Origin: Sphingomonas sp. NFR15
GTDB taxonomy: Bacteria > Pseudomonadota > Alphaproteobacteria > Sphingomonadales > Sphingomonadaceae
Reading direction: 5' to 3'
DNA: 64,000 nucleotides
Assembly (NCBI RefSeq): GCF_900103265.1
Contig: NZ_FMWX01000003.1
Coordinates: 372,001-436,000, forward strand
Below, in pieces: positions 25,659 to 34,154 of this stretch. Both the position numbers and the translations under genes were made by a program. Below the pieces are notes generated by a model, which was given only the letters and a program-made list of their open reading frames with translations, was not told the origin of the DNA and did not search any database. Each line of letters opens with the position of its first letter. The stretch's first letter is position 1.

Positions 25659-26741
25659 ATGGCTGATCTCGACCACCTCCAGACCGACCTGACCGCGCGG
25701 ATCGCCGCCGCCGACAGTCTCGACGCGCTCGACGCCGTCCGCGTCGCCGCGCTCGGCAAGCAGGGCGCGGTGACGGCGCTGCTCAAGACGCTCGGTGGCA
25801 TGTCGCCCGACGAGCGCCAGCAGCAAGGTCCGCGCATTCAGGCGCTGCGCGAAACCGTCACGACCGCGATCGCCGACCGCAAGGCCGCGCTCGACCGCGC
25901 CGAACTCGACGCGAAGCTCGCGCGCGAGACGCTCGACATGACGCTCCCCGCCGAGGCCGCGCCGGTCGGCAGCATCCATCCGGTCAGCCAGGTGATGGAC
26001 GAACTCGCCGAAATCTTCGCCGATCTCGGCTTCGCGGTCGCGACCGGCCCCGAGATCGAGACGCAATGGTATAATTTCACCGCGCTCAACATGCCCGAGA
26101 CGCATCCGGCGCGCGCGATGCACGATACCTTCTACCTCAACGCGAAGGATGGCGAGGAAGCGCGCGTGCTGCGCACGCATACCTCGCCGGTGCAAATCCG
26201 CGCGATGCAGGCGGCGGGCGGCACTAAGCCGGTCCGCATCATCGCGCCGGGCCGCACCTATCGCAGCGACAGCGACGCCACGCACACGCCGATGTTCCAT
26301 CAGGTCGAGGGGCTGGTGATCGACAAGGGCATCACGCTCGGCCATCTCAAATGGACGCTGGAGACGTTCCTCAAGGCGTTCTTCGAGCGCGACGACATCG
26401 TGCTGCGGCTGCGCCCGAGCTACTTCCCCTTCACCGAGCCTTCGGCGGAAGTCGATGTCGGCTTCTCGGTGGTGAACGGCAAGCGCGTGATCGGTGGCAG
26501 CGACGGCTGGATGGAAGTCCTTGGTAGCGGGATGGTCCACCGTTCGGTCATCGCGGCGGGCGGCTATGATCCCGACGCATGGCAGGGTTTTGCGTTCGGC
26601 TGCGGGATCGACCGGCTGGCGATGCTCAAGTACGGTATGGACGATCTGCGCGCCTTCTTCGACGGCGACGCGCGCTGGCTCAAACATTACGGCTTTTCCG
26701 CGCTCGACGTGCCGACCCTGAGCGGCGGGGTGGGGGCGTGA
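25659..26741 (+). CDS. pheS: Phenylalanyl-tRNA synthetase alpha subunit
   Basis: The protein has 360 residues. The N-terminal coiled-coil is followed by the class II catalytic core: [12 protein letters not shown], the motif 2 region [21 protein letters not shown] (26278 onward) and motif 3 [17 protein letters not shown]. It forms the alpha2beta2 enzyme with PheT. A palindromic repeat of family E separates the two genes. Confidence 0.98.
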   Translation: MADLDHLQTDLTARIAAADSLDALDAVRVAALGKQGAVTALLKTLGGMSPDERQQQGPRIQALRETVTTAIADRKAALDRAELDAKLARETLDMTLPAEAAPVGSIHPVSQVMDELAEIFADLGFAVATGPEIETQWYNFTALNMPETHPARAMHDTFYLNAKDGEEARVLRTHTSPVQIRAMQAAGGTKPVRIIAPGRTYRSDSDATHTPMFHQVEGLVIDKGITLGHLKWTLETFLKAFFERDDIVLRLRPSYFPFTEPSAEVDVGFSVVNGKRVIGGSDGWMEVLGSGMVHRSVIAAGGYDPDAWQGFAFGCGIDRLAMLKYGMDDLRAFFDGDARWLKHYGFSALDVPTLSGGVGA

Positions 26742-26752
26742 CCCTCGTTGAT

Positions 26753-26837
26753 CGTCACCCCAGCGCAAGCTGGGGTCTCCCCGTGGCGGACCTCACCGCC
26801 ACCCTACAGAAAGACCCCAGCGTGCGCTGGGGTGACG
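26753..26837. repeat. Family E palindromic repeat, copy 1
   Basis: An 85-bp inverted repeat: CGTCACCCCAGCGCAAGCTG... and ...CAGCGTGCGCTGGGGTGACG. Each arm is itself a hairpin. It lies between pheS and pheT, ending ten bases before the pheT ATG, so it is transcribed in the pheST mRNA and may alter pheT translation. Copy 2 is at 33943-34024. Confidence 0.88.
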
Positions 26838-26847
26838 GACGGATCGC

Positions 26848-29223
26848 ATGAAATTCACCCTCTCCTGGCTCCACGACCATCTCGACACCAGCGCGTCGCT
26901 GGACGAGATCACCGACACGCTCACCCGCATCGGCCTCGAGGTCGAGAGCGTCGAGAACCCCGGCGCCAAGCTCGCCCCGTTCCGCGTGGCGAAGGTGCTC
27001 ACCGCCGAGCGCCACCCGCAGGCGGACAAGCTGCAAGTCCTGTCGGTCGATGCCGGCGAGGGCCCGATGCAGGTCGTCTGCGGCGCGCCCAACGCGCGCG
27101 CCGGCCTGGTCGGCGTGTTCGGCATGCCCGGCGCGACCGTCCCCGCCAACGGTATGGTGCTCAAGGTCGCGGAGATTCGCGGCGTCGTCTCGAATGGCAT
27201 GATGTGCTCGACGCGCGAACTCGAACTCGGCGACGATCACGACGGCATCATCGAACTGCCCGCCGACGCGCCGGTCGGCACCGCTTATCCCGACTATACC
27301 GGCCTCAACGATCCGGTGATCGACGTCGCGATCACGCCCAACAAGCAGGACTGCATGGGCGTGCGCGGCATCGCCCGCGATCTCGCCGCCGCCGGGTTGG
27401 GGCGGTTGAAGCCGCTGGTCGTGCCGGGCAGCACGGTCACCCCGGCGCCGGTCGCGGGCGAGGGCGCGGGACCGGATATCCGCATCGAGGATACGGTCGG
27501 CTGCCCCGCCTTCTACGGCCAGACCGTCGCTGGCGTCAGCAACGGCGCCGCGCCCGAATGGATGGCGCGCCGCCTCAAGGCGATCGGGCAGAAGCCGATC
27601 TCGGCTTTGGTCGATATCACCAACTATGTGTCGTTCGATCTTGGCCGGCCCTTGCACGTCTATGATTGTGCGAAGCTGTCGGGCGGGCTCGTCGCGCGCA
27701 AGGCCACGCCCGGCGAGCAGGTGCTTGCGCTCAACGGCAAGACCTATACGCTCGACGAGAGCATGACCGTCATCGCCGACGACGCGCAGGCGCTCGGCAT
27801 CGCCGGCATCATCGGCGGCGAATCGTCGGGGTGCAGCGATGCGACCACCGATGTGCTGATCGAATGCGCCTATTTCGATCCCGAGACCATCGCCCGCACT
27901 GGGCAGAAGCTCAGCGTCACCAGCGATGCGCGCCAGCGGTTCGAACGCGGCGTCGATCCCGCCTTCGTCGAGGACGGCCTCGCCATCGCGACCGCGCTGG
28001 TGCTGGACCTGTGCGGCGGCACGCCCGGCGGCATCACCCGCGCCGGCGAGCCGCCGGTGCCCGCGACCGTGATCGCCTATGATCCGGCGCGCGCGGAGAC
28101 GCTCGGCGGCCTCGCGGTCGCGCCCGAGCGTCAGCAGGCGATCCTCGAAAGCCTTGGCTTCACCGTGTCGGCGGACTGGCACGTCGGCGTGCCAAGCTGG
28201 CGCCGCGACGTGGAGGGCGTGCCCGATCTCGTCGAAGAGGTGATTCGCATCGAGGGGATCGATCACGTGCCGCCGGTGCCGCTGCCGCGCTTGCCCGGCG
28301 TCGCCACGCCGACCGCCACCCCCGAACAGAAGACCGAGCGCCGCGTCCGCCGCGCCGCCGCCGCGCGTGGCCTCAACGAAGCGGTGACGTGGAGCTTCCT
28401 CTCCGACGCCGAAGCCGCACCGTTCGGCGGCGGCGCGTGGAGCCTCGCCAACCCGATCAGCGAAGACTTGAAGGTGATGCGCCCGTCGCTGCTGCCGGGC
28501 CTGCTCTCCGCAGCCGCGCGCAACCTCAAGCGCGGTGCGGATGGTGTGCGGCTGTTCGAGATCGGCCGCCGCTATCTCGCCGATGCCGAGCGGCCGACCT
28601 TGGGCGTCGTCCTCGCCGGCGAGAAGCGCGCGCGCGGCTGGCAGGCTGGCAAGGCGCAGGGCTTCGACGCGTTCGACGCCAAGGCGGAGGCGATCACCTT
28701 GCTCGCGGCGGCAGGTGCGCCGGTCGAGAATCTGCAGATCTTCGGCGAAGCCGGCGCGCATTGGCATCCCGGCCAATCGGGCACGCTGCGGCTCGGCCCC
28801 AAGACCGTGCTTGCCGCCTTCGGCATCGTTCATCCGCTCACCGCCCGCGCGTTCGATCTCGACGGCACGGTCGCCGCGGTCGAACTGTATCTCGACGCGA
28901 TTCCCGCCAAGCGCGGCGCAACAGGCTTCATGCGCCCCGCCTATGCCCCGCCCGCGCTCCAGCCGGTGCGGCGCGACTTCGCCTTCACCGTCCCCGCCGG
29001 CCTTGCCGCCGACGCGCTGGTGCGCGCGGTGAAGGGCGCGGACAAGGCGACGATCACGGCGGCGCGGCTGTTCGACCTGTTTGAGCGCGACGGTGTCCGG
29101 TCGATCGCGATCGAGGTGACGCTGCAACCGACCGACAAGAGCTTCACCGAGGACGCCCTGAAAGCGGTCGCCGACAAGATCGTCGCTGCGGCGGCGAAGC
29201 AGGGTGCGGTGCTGCGCGGTTAA
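26848..29223 (+). CDS. pheT: Phenylalanyl-tRNA synthetase beta subunit
   Basis: The protein has 791 residues with the normal domain order: N-terminal B1 and EMAP-like tRNA-binding domain (about 40-150, AERHPQADKLQVLSVDAG), B3/B4 editing domain (about 210-390), B5 (about 400-470), catalytic-like domain and a C-terminal FDX-ACB anticodon-binding domain (about 695-790, RRDFAFTVPAG). Length and domains are complete. It follows the family E repeat and precedes the epimerase gene by 11 bases. Confidence 0.97.
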   Translation: MKFTLSWLHDHLDTSASLDEITDTLTRIGLEVESVENPGAKLAPFRVAKVLTAERHPQADKLQVLSVDAGEGPMQVVCGAPNARAGLVGVFGMPGATVPANGMVLKVAEIRGVVSNGMMCSTRELELGDDHDGIIELPADAPVGTAYPDYTGLNDPVIDVAITPNKQDCMGVRGIARDLAAAGLGRLKPLVVPGSTVTPAPVAGEGAGPDIRIEDTVGCPAFYGQTVAGVSNGAAPEWMARRLKAIGQKPISALVDITNYVSFDLGRPLHVYDCAKLSGGLVARKATPGEQVLALNGKTYTLDESMTVIADDAQALGIAGIIGGESSGCSDATTDVLIECAYFDPETIARTGQKLSVTSDARQRFERGVDPAFVEDGLAIATALVLDLCGGTPGGITRAGEPPVPATVIAYDPARAETLGGLAVAPERQQAILESLGFTVSADWHVGVPSWRRDVEGVPDLVEEVIRIEGIDHVPPVPLPRLPGVATPTATPEQKTERRVRRAAAARGLNEAVTWSFLSDAEAAPFGGGAWSLANPISEDLKVMRPSLLPGLLSAAARNLKRGADGVRLFEIGRRYLADAERPTLGVVLAGEKRARGWQAGKAQGFDAFDAKAEAITLLAAAGAPVENLQIFGEAGAHWHPGQSGTLRLGPKTVLAAFGIVHPLTARAFDLDGTVAAVELYLDAIPAKRGATGFMRPAYAPPALQPVRRDFAFTVPAGLAADALVRAVKGADKATITAARLFDLFERDGVRSIAIEVTLQPTDKSFTEDALKAVADKIVAAAAKQGAVLRG

Positions 29224-29234
29224 GGGAGACGAAC

Positions 29235-30104
29235 ATGGCTGACCTGATCGAGATTGCGGGTACGGGGCTGTCGGCGGCGATCAACCCGTTCGGCGCGGAA
29301 CTGACGCACCTGCGCGACCCGCACGGTCGCGAACTGATGACCGATGCCGATCCCGCGTTCTGGACCGGCCATGCGCCGCTCCTGTTCCCGTTCGTCGGGC
29401 GGCTGAACGGCGATGTGCTGCGGCTCGACGGCGCGGAATATCCGATGAAGCAGCACGGCTTCGCGCGGCGCCGCGACTTCACACTGGTCGAACAGGGCGG
29501 ATCGCATGCGCGCTTCCGGCTGGAGGACGATGCCGAGACGCGCGCGGTCTATCCGTTCGCCTTCGCGCTCGACGCGGCATATGCAATCGAAGGCGCGACG
29601 CTGACCAATGCGATCACCATCGCCAATCGTGGCGACGCGCCGATGCCGGCGAGTTTCGGCTTCCATCCCGCTTTCGCCTGGCCGCTCCCTTATGGCGCGC
29701 CGCGCGCCGGGCACCGTATCGCGTTCGACGCCGACGAGACCGGCGGATTGGTCGCGCTGAAGGACGGCCTCGCGGCACCGGGCGAACGCGCGTCGCCGCT
29801 CGAGGGGCGTGTGCTGCACCTGTCGGACGCGCTGTTCGCGGACGATGCGCTGATCTGGAACGGCCTCGCCTCGCGCCGCGTCAGCTACGGCGTGGAAGGC
29901 GGGCCGCAGCTCGAGATCGCCTTCCCCGATACCGACAAGCTCGGCATCTGGACCAAGCCTGGTTCGGCGTTCATCTGCATCGAGCCGTGGCACGGCATCG
30001 CCGATCCGCAGGGCTTCACCGGCGATTTCCGCGACAAGCCCGGCGTGTTCGAGATCGCTCCAGGCGGAAGCTGGACGTGCCGGATGGAGATCACGCTGCG
30101 CTGA
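29235..30104 (+). CDS. Aldose 1-epimerase family protein
   Basis: The protein has 289 residues with the galactose-mutarotase-like fold. Conserved histidines are in MKQHGFARRRDF and GFHPAFAWPLP, and the catalytic glutamate is likely in FICIEPWHGIADP. This is the LacX/YihR-type subgroup rather than classical GalM. AGGGAGA precedes the start. The sugar substrate is not evident. Confidence 0.88.
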   Translation: MADLIEIAGTGLSAAINPFGAELTHLRDPHGRELMTDADPAFWTGHAPLLFPFVGRLNGDVLRLDGAEYPMKQHGFARRRDFTLVEQGGSHARFRLEDDAETRAVYPFAFALDAAYAIEGATLTNAITIANRGDAPMPASFGFHPAFAWPLPYGAPRAGHRIAFDADETGGLVALKDGLAAPGERASPLEGRVLHLSDALFADDALIWNGLASRRVSYGVEGGPQLEIAFPDTDKLGIWTKPGSAFICIEPWHGIADPQGFTGDFRDKPGVFEIAPGGSWTCRMEITLR

Positions 30105-30190
30105 GCGCGAAAATCGGCACGCCCTTGCAACGACCGTCGCGCTTGCGCATTCAGGATGCCAGCGACACCGAATTGTGAAGGGCCAGCGCG

Positions 30191-31105
30191 ATGCGTCTCG
30201 ACGATTTCGATCCGAACATCAATGTCGAGGATCAGCGCGGCCAGGGTGGCGGCGGCTTCGGGTTCGGTGGTGGCGGCGGCGGCGGGCTGTTGTTCGGGCT
30301 GCTGCCGATGGTGTTCAGCCGCTTCGGCTGCGGCGGCGTGGTGATCCTGTTGATCGCGCTCGCGGTGTTCGGCGGGCTGGGCAGCCTCGGCGGCGGTGGC
30401 AGCGGCGTGCGGACGAGCGCGCCGAGCGAGCAGAGCGCGCGCCACGGCACCGATACCAAATCGAGCTGCACGATCGATGCCGCCAGCAAAGTCGCGTGCA
30501 ACGCGTTCAGTTCGGCCGACAAGACCTGGGCGGCGATCTTCCAGCAATCGGGAGAGCGGTTCGTCGCGCCCAAGCTGGTGTTCTATTCGGGCAGCGGCCA
30601 GTCCGGCTGCGGCGCCGCGCAGAGCGCGATGGGCCCGTTCTACTGCCCGCAGGACCAGGGCGTGTATCTCGACACCAGCTTCTTCGACGAACTCGGCAAT
30701 CGCTTCGGCGCCAAGGGCGATTTCGCGCAGGATTATGTGATCGCGCATGAATTCGGGCATCATATCCAGAATCTGCTCGGCACCTCGGCCAAGGTCGCGC
30801 AGGCCGAGCGTAGCGGCAGCGAGGCCGAGGGCAACCGCATGTCGGTGCGGCTCGAACTGCAGGCCGATTGCTATGCCGGCGTCTGGGCCGCGCAGAACCG
30901 CGACCGGCTCGATCCGGGCGATATCCAGGAGGGCATGACCGCCGCGTACGCGATCGGCGACGACACGCTCCAGAAGCAGGCGCAGGGCCGGGTGGTGCCC
31001 GACAGCTTCACCCACGGCACCTCGGCGCAGCGCCAGCACTGGCTCCAGACCGGTCTCGACAGCGGCGATCCCGCGCGATGCGACACGTTTTCGGGAGCGA
31101 TCTGA
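30191..31105 (+). CDS. Neutral zinc metallopeptidase, YpfJ/KPN_02809 family
   Basis: The protein has 304 residues. A Gly-rich N-terminal segment is followed by one membrane helix (about residues 35-63) and a periplasmic peptidase domain with the zinc motif HEFGHHIQNLLG and the downstream ELQADCYAGVWA block, where the third ligand lies. GLPMVF-like and DTSFFDEL stretches also match. Natural substrates of the family are not known. A stress-type promoter for the next small gene follows directly. Confidence 0.9.
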   Translation: MRLDDFDPNINVEDQRGQGGGGFGFGGGGGGGLLFGLLPMVFSRFGCGGVVILLIALAVFGGLGSLGGGGSGVRTSAPSEQSARHGTDTKSSCTIDAASKVACNAFSSADKTWAAIFQQSGERFVAPKLVFYSGSGQSGCGAAQSAMGPFYCPQDQGVYLDTSFFDELGNRFGAKGDFAQDYVIAHEFGHHIQNLLGTSAKVAQAERSGSEAEGNRMSVRLELQADCYAGVWAAQNRDRLDPGDIQEGMTAAYAIGDDTLQKQAQGRVVPDSFTHGTSAQRQHWLQTGLDSGDPARCDTFSGAI

Positions 31106-31145
31106 AAAATCACGGCGTTAATCAGCAACGTTTTGTCACGCAGGC

Positions 31146-31171
31146 GGAACGCCTTCGCCCCGCGCGACGTT
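31146..31171 (+). promoter_or_regulatory. EcfG-type general stress promoter
   Basis: GGAAC at 31146-31150 and CGTT at 31168-31171 are separated by 17 bases, matching the promoter class read by the alphaproteobacterial general stress sigma factor EcfG (GGAAC-N16/17-CGTT). Transcription would start near 31178, about 20 bases before the ATG at 31200. The spacing, the exact hexamers and the absence of another start site nearby support the call. Confidence 0.75.
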
Positions 31172-31199
31172 AAGTGTTCAAGTAGGAGGAGCCTGAACC

Positions 31200-31346
31200 A
31201 TGCTGTATACTATCGCCGTCATCCTCGTCGTTCTGTGGCTGCTCGGCTTCGCCGTGCATATCGGCGGTGGTTTGATCCACCTGCTGCTGGTGATCGCCGT
31301 CATCGTCGTGGTTATTCAGCTCATCACCGGCCGCCGCGCGCTATAA
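31200..31346 (+). CDS. 48-residue lmo0937/DUF5670-like membrane protein
   Basis: The chain starts MLYTIAVILVVLWLLGFAVH and has two hydrophobic helices separated by IGGG, ending ITGRRAL. This size and pattern fit the lmo0937 family of small stress-associated membrane proteins, whose function is unknown. A strong ribosome site AGGAGGAG lies eight bases upstream. The EcfG-type promoter indicates induction in the general stress response. Confidence 0.85.
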   Translation: MLYTIAVILVVLWLLGFAVHIGGGLIHLLLVIAVIVVVIQLITGRRAL

Positions 31347-31364
31347 CGACCTAACGAAGACACT

Positions 31365-31446
31365 CCGTTCGTGCTGAGCTTGTCGAAGCACGTGCCCCAA
31401 GCGTAATGCCGGTGGCACGTCCTTCGACTTCGCTCAGGACGAACGG
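31365..31446. repeat. Family C palindromic repeat, copy 5
   Basis: The left arm CCGTTCGTGCTGAGCTTGTC carries the variant core GAGCTTGTC in place of GAGCGAAGTC, while the right arm has the standard ACTTCGCTCAGGACGAACGG. The mixture shows that arms diverge or recombine independently. It separates the small stress gene from the convergent bkdB. Confidence 0.86.
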
Positions 31447-31476
31447 GTTGAATTCCCGCACGCCCCGCGCGGACGC

Positions 31477-32808
31477 TCAGCCCGCGAACAACAGCACCGG
31501 CGTTTCCAGATAGCGCTTGAGCGCCTGCACGAAGCTCGCCGCATCCCAGCCATCGACCACGCGGTGGTCGCAACTGATCGACAGGTTCATCAGCTTGGCG
31601 CGGACGATGTCGTCGCCCCGGAATACCGGGCGCTCGACGATCTTGTTCGGGCCGATGATCGCCACTTCGGGCCGGTTGATGACCGGCGTGGTCGCAATCC
31701 CGCCGAGCGGGCCGAGCGACGTCACCGTCAGCGTCGATCCCGACAGTTCCGCGCTGCTCGCCTTGCCGGTGCGCGCCGCCTCGGCCAGTCGCGCGATCTC
31801 GGCCGCCAATTGCCACACATTCCGGTCCTGCGCATCGCGGATCACCGGCACCATCAGCCCGGCGTCGGTCTGCGTCGCCATGCCGAGATGCACCGCGCCA
31901 GCCCTCGTCACCACGCCCGCTTCGTCGTCATAGCGCGCGTTGAGCATCGGGAAGGCGGGAATCGTCTTGCAGATCGCCGCGATCAGCAGCGGCAGCATCG
32001 TGAGCTTGGGGCGATCACCACGATTGGCGTTGAGATCGGCGCGCATGTCCTCGATCGCGGTGACGTCGATCTCGTCGACATAGGTGAAATGCGGGATCGC
32101 GCGCTTGGAGGCCGCCATGTTCTCGGCGATACGGCGGCGCATGCCGATGACCTTGATCGTCTCGTCGGGCCGCGCGCGGGCGGCGTTCGGCGCGTGATAG
32201 CCCTGCGCAAACCCGTAGCGCAGATAGGCGTCGAGATCGGCGTGGCGGATGCGCTCGCCCTCGGCGGGCTTCACCTGCGCGAGATCGATGCCGAGATCCT
32301 TGGCGCGCTCGCGGACGGCGGGTGAGGCGAGGATCTTCGCATCTTCTCCCCTCCCTTGAACAAGGGAGGGGGCGGGGGTGGGTTGGGTCGTGACGGGCGC
32401 ACGATCGGCCTCGGGCCGACCCACCCCTAGCCCCTCCCTTTCAGGGAGCGGAACAGGTTGGGTGACCTCCTCAACCCCCGGATTCTCCGCCTCGAACGCC
32501 TGCTCCGCCGGTGCGGGCAAGTCGATCGGGCGCAACGCCGGCGCTTCCTCCGCGTCCATGTCGATCACGTCGGTCTCGATCACCACCAGCGCCGCGCCGA
32601 TCGAGACCTGCTCGCCGACCTCGCCCGCCAGTTCGATCACCGTGCCAGACACAGGCGATTCCATCTCGACGGTCGCCTTGTCGGTCATCATGTCGGCGAC
32701 GCGCTGGTCCTCCTCGACCCGGTCGCCGACCGCGACGTGCCAGGCGACGATCTCGGCCTCGGAAATACCCTCGCCGATATCGGGGAGTTTGAAGGTGAAG
32801 CGCGCCAT
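31477..32808 (-). CDS. bkdB: 2-oxoacid dehydrogenase E2 (dihydrolipoyl acyltransferase), with an in-frame repeat
   Basis: The protein has 443 residues. A single lipoyl domain (about 1-80; lipoyl lysine in MTDKATVEM) is followed by a linker, the E3-binding domain (about 158-195, ASPAVRERAKDLG) and the acyltransferase domain (about 215-443, ending HRVVDGWDAASFV with the catalytic His and Asp). Residues about 119-156 of the linker are encoded by a complete 108-bp palindromic element of family D. It is last in the E1alpha-E1beta-E2 operon; no E3 gene is in the window. The single lipoyl domain and neighbours favour the branched-chain complex over pyruvate dehydrogenase. Confidence 0.9.
   Translation of the reverse strand: MARFTFKLPDIGEGISEAEIVAWHVAVGDRVEEDQRVADMMTDKATVEMESPVSGTVIELAGEVGEQVSIGAALVVIETDVIDMDAEEAPALRPIDLPAPAEQAFEAENPGVEEVTQPVPLPEREGLGVGRPEADRAPVTTQPTPAPSLVQGRGEDAKILASPAVRERAKDLGIDLAQVKPAEGERIRHADLDAYLRYGFAQGYHAPNAARARPDETIKVIGMRRRIAENMAASKRAIPHFTYVDEIDVTAIEDMRADLNANRGDRPKLTMLPLLIAAICKTIPAFPMLNARYDDEAGVVTRAGAVHLGMATQTDAGLMVPVIRDAQDRNVWQLAAEIARLAEAARTGKASSAELSGSTLTVTSLGPLGGIATTPVINRPEVAIIGPNKIVERPVFRGDDIVRAKLMNLSISCDHRVVDGWDAASFVQALKRYLETPVLLFAG
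32346..32453. repeat. Family D palindromic repeat, copy 2 (inside bkdB)
   Basis: The element has the same 108-bp length as the copy at 17810-17917 and the same 11-bp CCCCTCCCTTG-AA-CAAGGGAGGGG hairpin in one arm. As 108 is a multiple of three it leaves the bkdB frame open, and adds a Pro/Gly-rich segment (PLPEREGLGVGRP ... PTPAPSLVQGRGE) to the flexible linker of the E2 subunit. Confidence 0.9.
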
Positions 32809-32817
32809 TACCGTAAT

Positions 32818-32887
32818 CCGTTCGTTTCGAGCGAAGTCGAGAAACAGGGGGCCGCGCAGGTGCCTCGACTTCGCTCGACACCAACGG
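32818..32887. repeat. Family C palindromic repeat, copy 6
   Basis: A diverged copy, CCGTTCGTTTCGAGCGAAGT... and ...ACTTCGCTCGACACCAACGG, in the spacer between the E1beta and E2 genes. Confidence 0.8.
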
Positions 32888-32902
32888 GGATGGGATGGCC
32901 CA

Positions 32903-33931
32903 TCAGTCCTTCATCACTTTCTTCAGCGCCTCGCCGATCCGCACCGGGCCGGGGAAATACGCCCATTCGAGGCTGTGCGGGTAGGGTGTGTCAAAGCCGG
33001 TCACACGCTCGATCGGCGCTTCGAGATGGTAGAAGCAGCGCTCCTGCACCAGCGCCGACAGTTCCGCGCCGAACCCGCCGGTGCGAGTCGCCTCGTGGAT
33101 GATCATGCAGCGCCCGGTCTTCTTCACCGACGCCTCGATCGTCTCGATGTCGAGCGGCACCAACGTGCGCAGATCGATGATCTCGGCGTCTACACCGGCC
33201 TCCGCCACCACCGCGCTCGCGACGTGGACCATCGTGCCATAGACGAGGATCGTCAGCGCCTCGCCTTCGCGCACCACGTTCGCACGCCCAAGCGGGATCT
33301 TGTAATAGCCCTCGGGCACCGCGCCGGCCGGGTGCTGCGACCAGTTCTGCGTCGGGCGGTCCCAATGGCCGTCGAACGGGCCGTTGTAGATGCGCTTGGG
33401 CTCGAAGAAGAGTGTCGGGTCATTGTCCTCGATCGCGGCGATCAGCAGCCCCTTGGCGTCATAGGGAGTCGAGGGGATCACCGTCTTGATGCCGGAGACA
33501 TGGGTGAAGATGCCCTCGGGGCTTTGCGAATGCGTCTGCCCGCCGAAGATGCCGCCGCCGAATGGCGAGCGCACCGTGATCGGCGCGATGAACTCTCCCG
33601 CCGAGCGATAGCGCAGCCGTGCCGCCTCGCTCACCAACTGGTCGAGCGCGGGATAGATATAGTCGGCGAACTGGATTTCGGGCACCGGCCGCAGCCCATA
33701 GGCGCCCATGCCGACCGCGACGCCGATGATGCCGCACTCGGTGATCGGCGTATCGAACACGCGGGTCTTGCCGTATTTCGCCTGCAGCCCGGCGGTCGCG
33801 CGGAACACGCCGCCGAAATAGCCGACATCCTCGCCCATCACGATCACGGCGGGATCGCGATCCATCATCACGTCCATCGCCGAGTTGATCGCCTGGATCA
33901 TGTTCATGCGGGTGGTTGGGGTGTTGGTCAC
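32903..33931 (-). CDS. bkdA2: 2-oxoacid dehydrogenase E1 component, beta subunit
   Basis: The protein has 342 residues and is a transketolase-like Pyr domain plus C-terminal domain. MGEDVGYFGGVFRATAGL, the AEIQFADYI-like core (VPEIQFADYIYPALDQL) and EAARLRYRSAGEF match E1beta. The GTG at 33931 has AGGTGG about five bases upstream and is preferred over ATG 33907, which has none. It is the middle gene of the dehydrogenase operon, separated from E1alpha by two palindromic repeats in tandem. Confidence 0.93.
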   Translation of the reverse strand: MTNTPTTRMNMIQAINSAMDVMMDRDPAVIVMGEDVGYFGGVFRATAGLQAKYGKTRVFDTPITECGIIGVAVGMGAYGLRPVPEIQFADYIYPALDQLVSEAARLRYRSAGEFIAPITVRSPFGGGIFGGQTHSQSPEGIFTHVSGIKTVIPSTPYDAKGLLIAAIEDNDPTLFFEPKRIYNGPFDGHWDRPTQNWSQHPAGAVPEGYYKIPLGRANVVREGEALTILVYGTMVHVASAVVAEAGVDAEIIDLRTLVPLDIETIEASVKKTGRCMIIHEATRTGGFGAELSALVQERCFYHLEAPIERVTGFDTPYPHSLEWAYFPGPVRIGEALKKVMKD

Positions 33932-33942
33932 AGTTCCACCTG

Positions 33943-34024
33943 CGTCACCCCAGCAAAAGCTGGGGTCTTTTGGTTGTCGGGGGCGCGTGAGCCGCTGGAG
34001 ACCCCAGCTTGGGCTGGGGTGACG
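33943..34024. repeat. Family E palindromic repeat, copy 2
   Basis: An 82-bp inverted repeat with arms CGTCACCCCAGCAAAAGCTG... and ...CAGCTTGGGCTGGGGTGACG. It lies between bkdA1 and bkdA2, eleven bases upstream of the bkdA2 start, with a family A element 29 bases beyond it. Confidence 0.88.
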
Positions 34025-34053
34025 ATTGGGGTTCGGGAAGACGTCACCGAACC

Positions 34054-34141
34054 CGTCGCCCCGGCGCAGGCCGGGGCCGCTGTGTAATTTGGCGAACTGG
34101 CTGCCCAAAACGCAGCGGCCCCGGCCTGCGCCGGGGCGACG
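34054..34141. repeat. Family A palindromic doublet, copy 2
   Basis: An 88-bp element with CGTCGCCCCGGC ends and arms of 29 bases (34054-34082 and 34113-34141). Its spacer (about 30 bases) differs from those of the other copies. It lies immediately after the E1alpha stop codon in the direction of transcription. Confidence 0.9.
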
Positions 34142-34154
34142 ATGATGCCGTCCA

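Noticed and set aside
26755..29127. A 790-codon minus-strand frame opposite pheT
   Set aside because: A shadow of pheT; it has no conserved blocks or ribosome site.
33943..34141. Repeats in close succession considered as a CRISPR-like array
   Set aside because: The two elements are unrelated in sequence and palindromic; there are no regular direct repeats with unique spacers.
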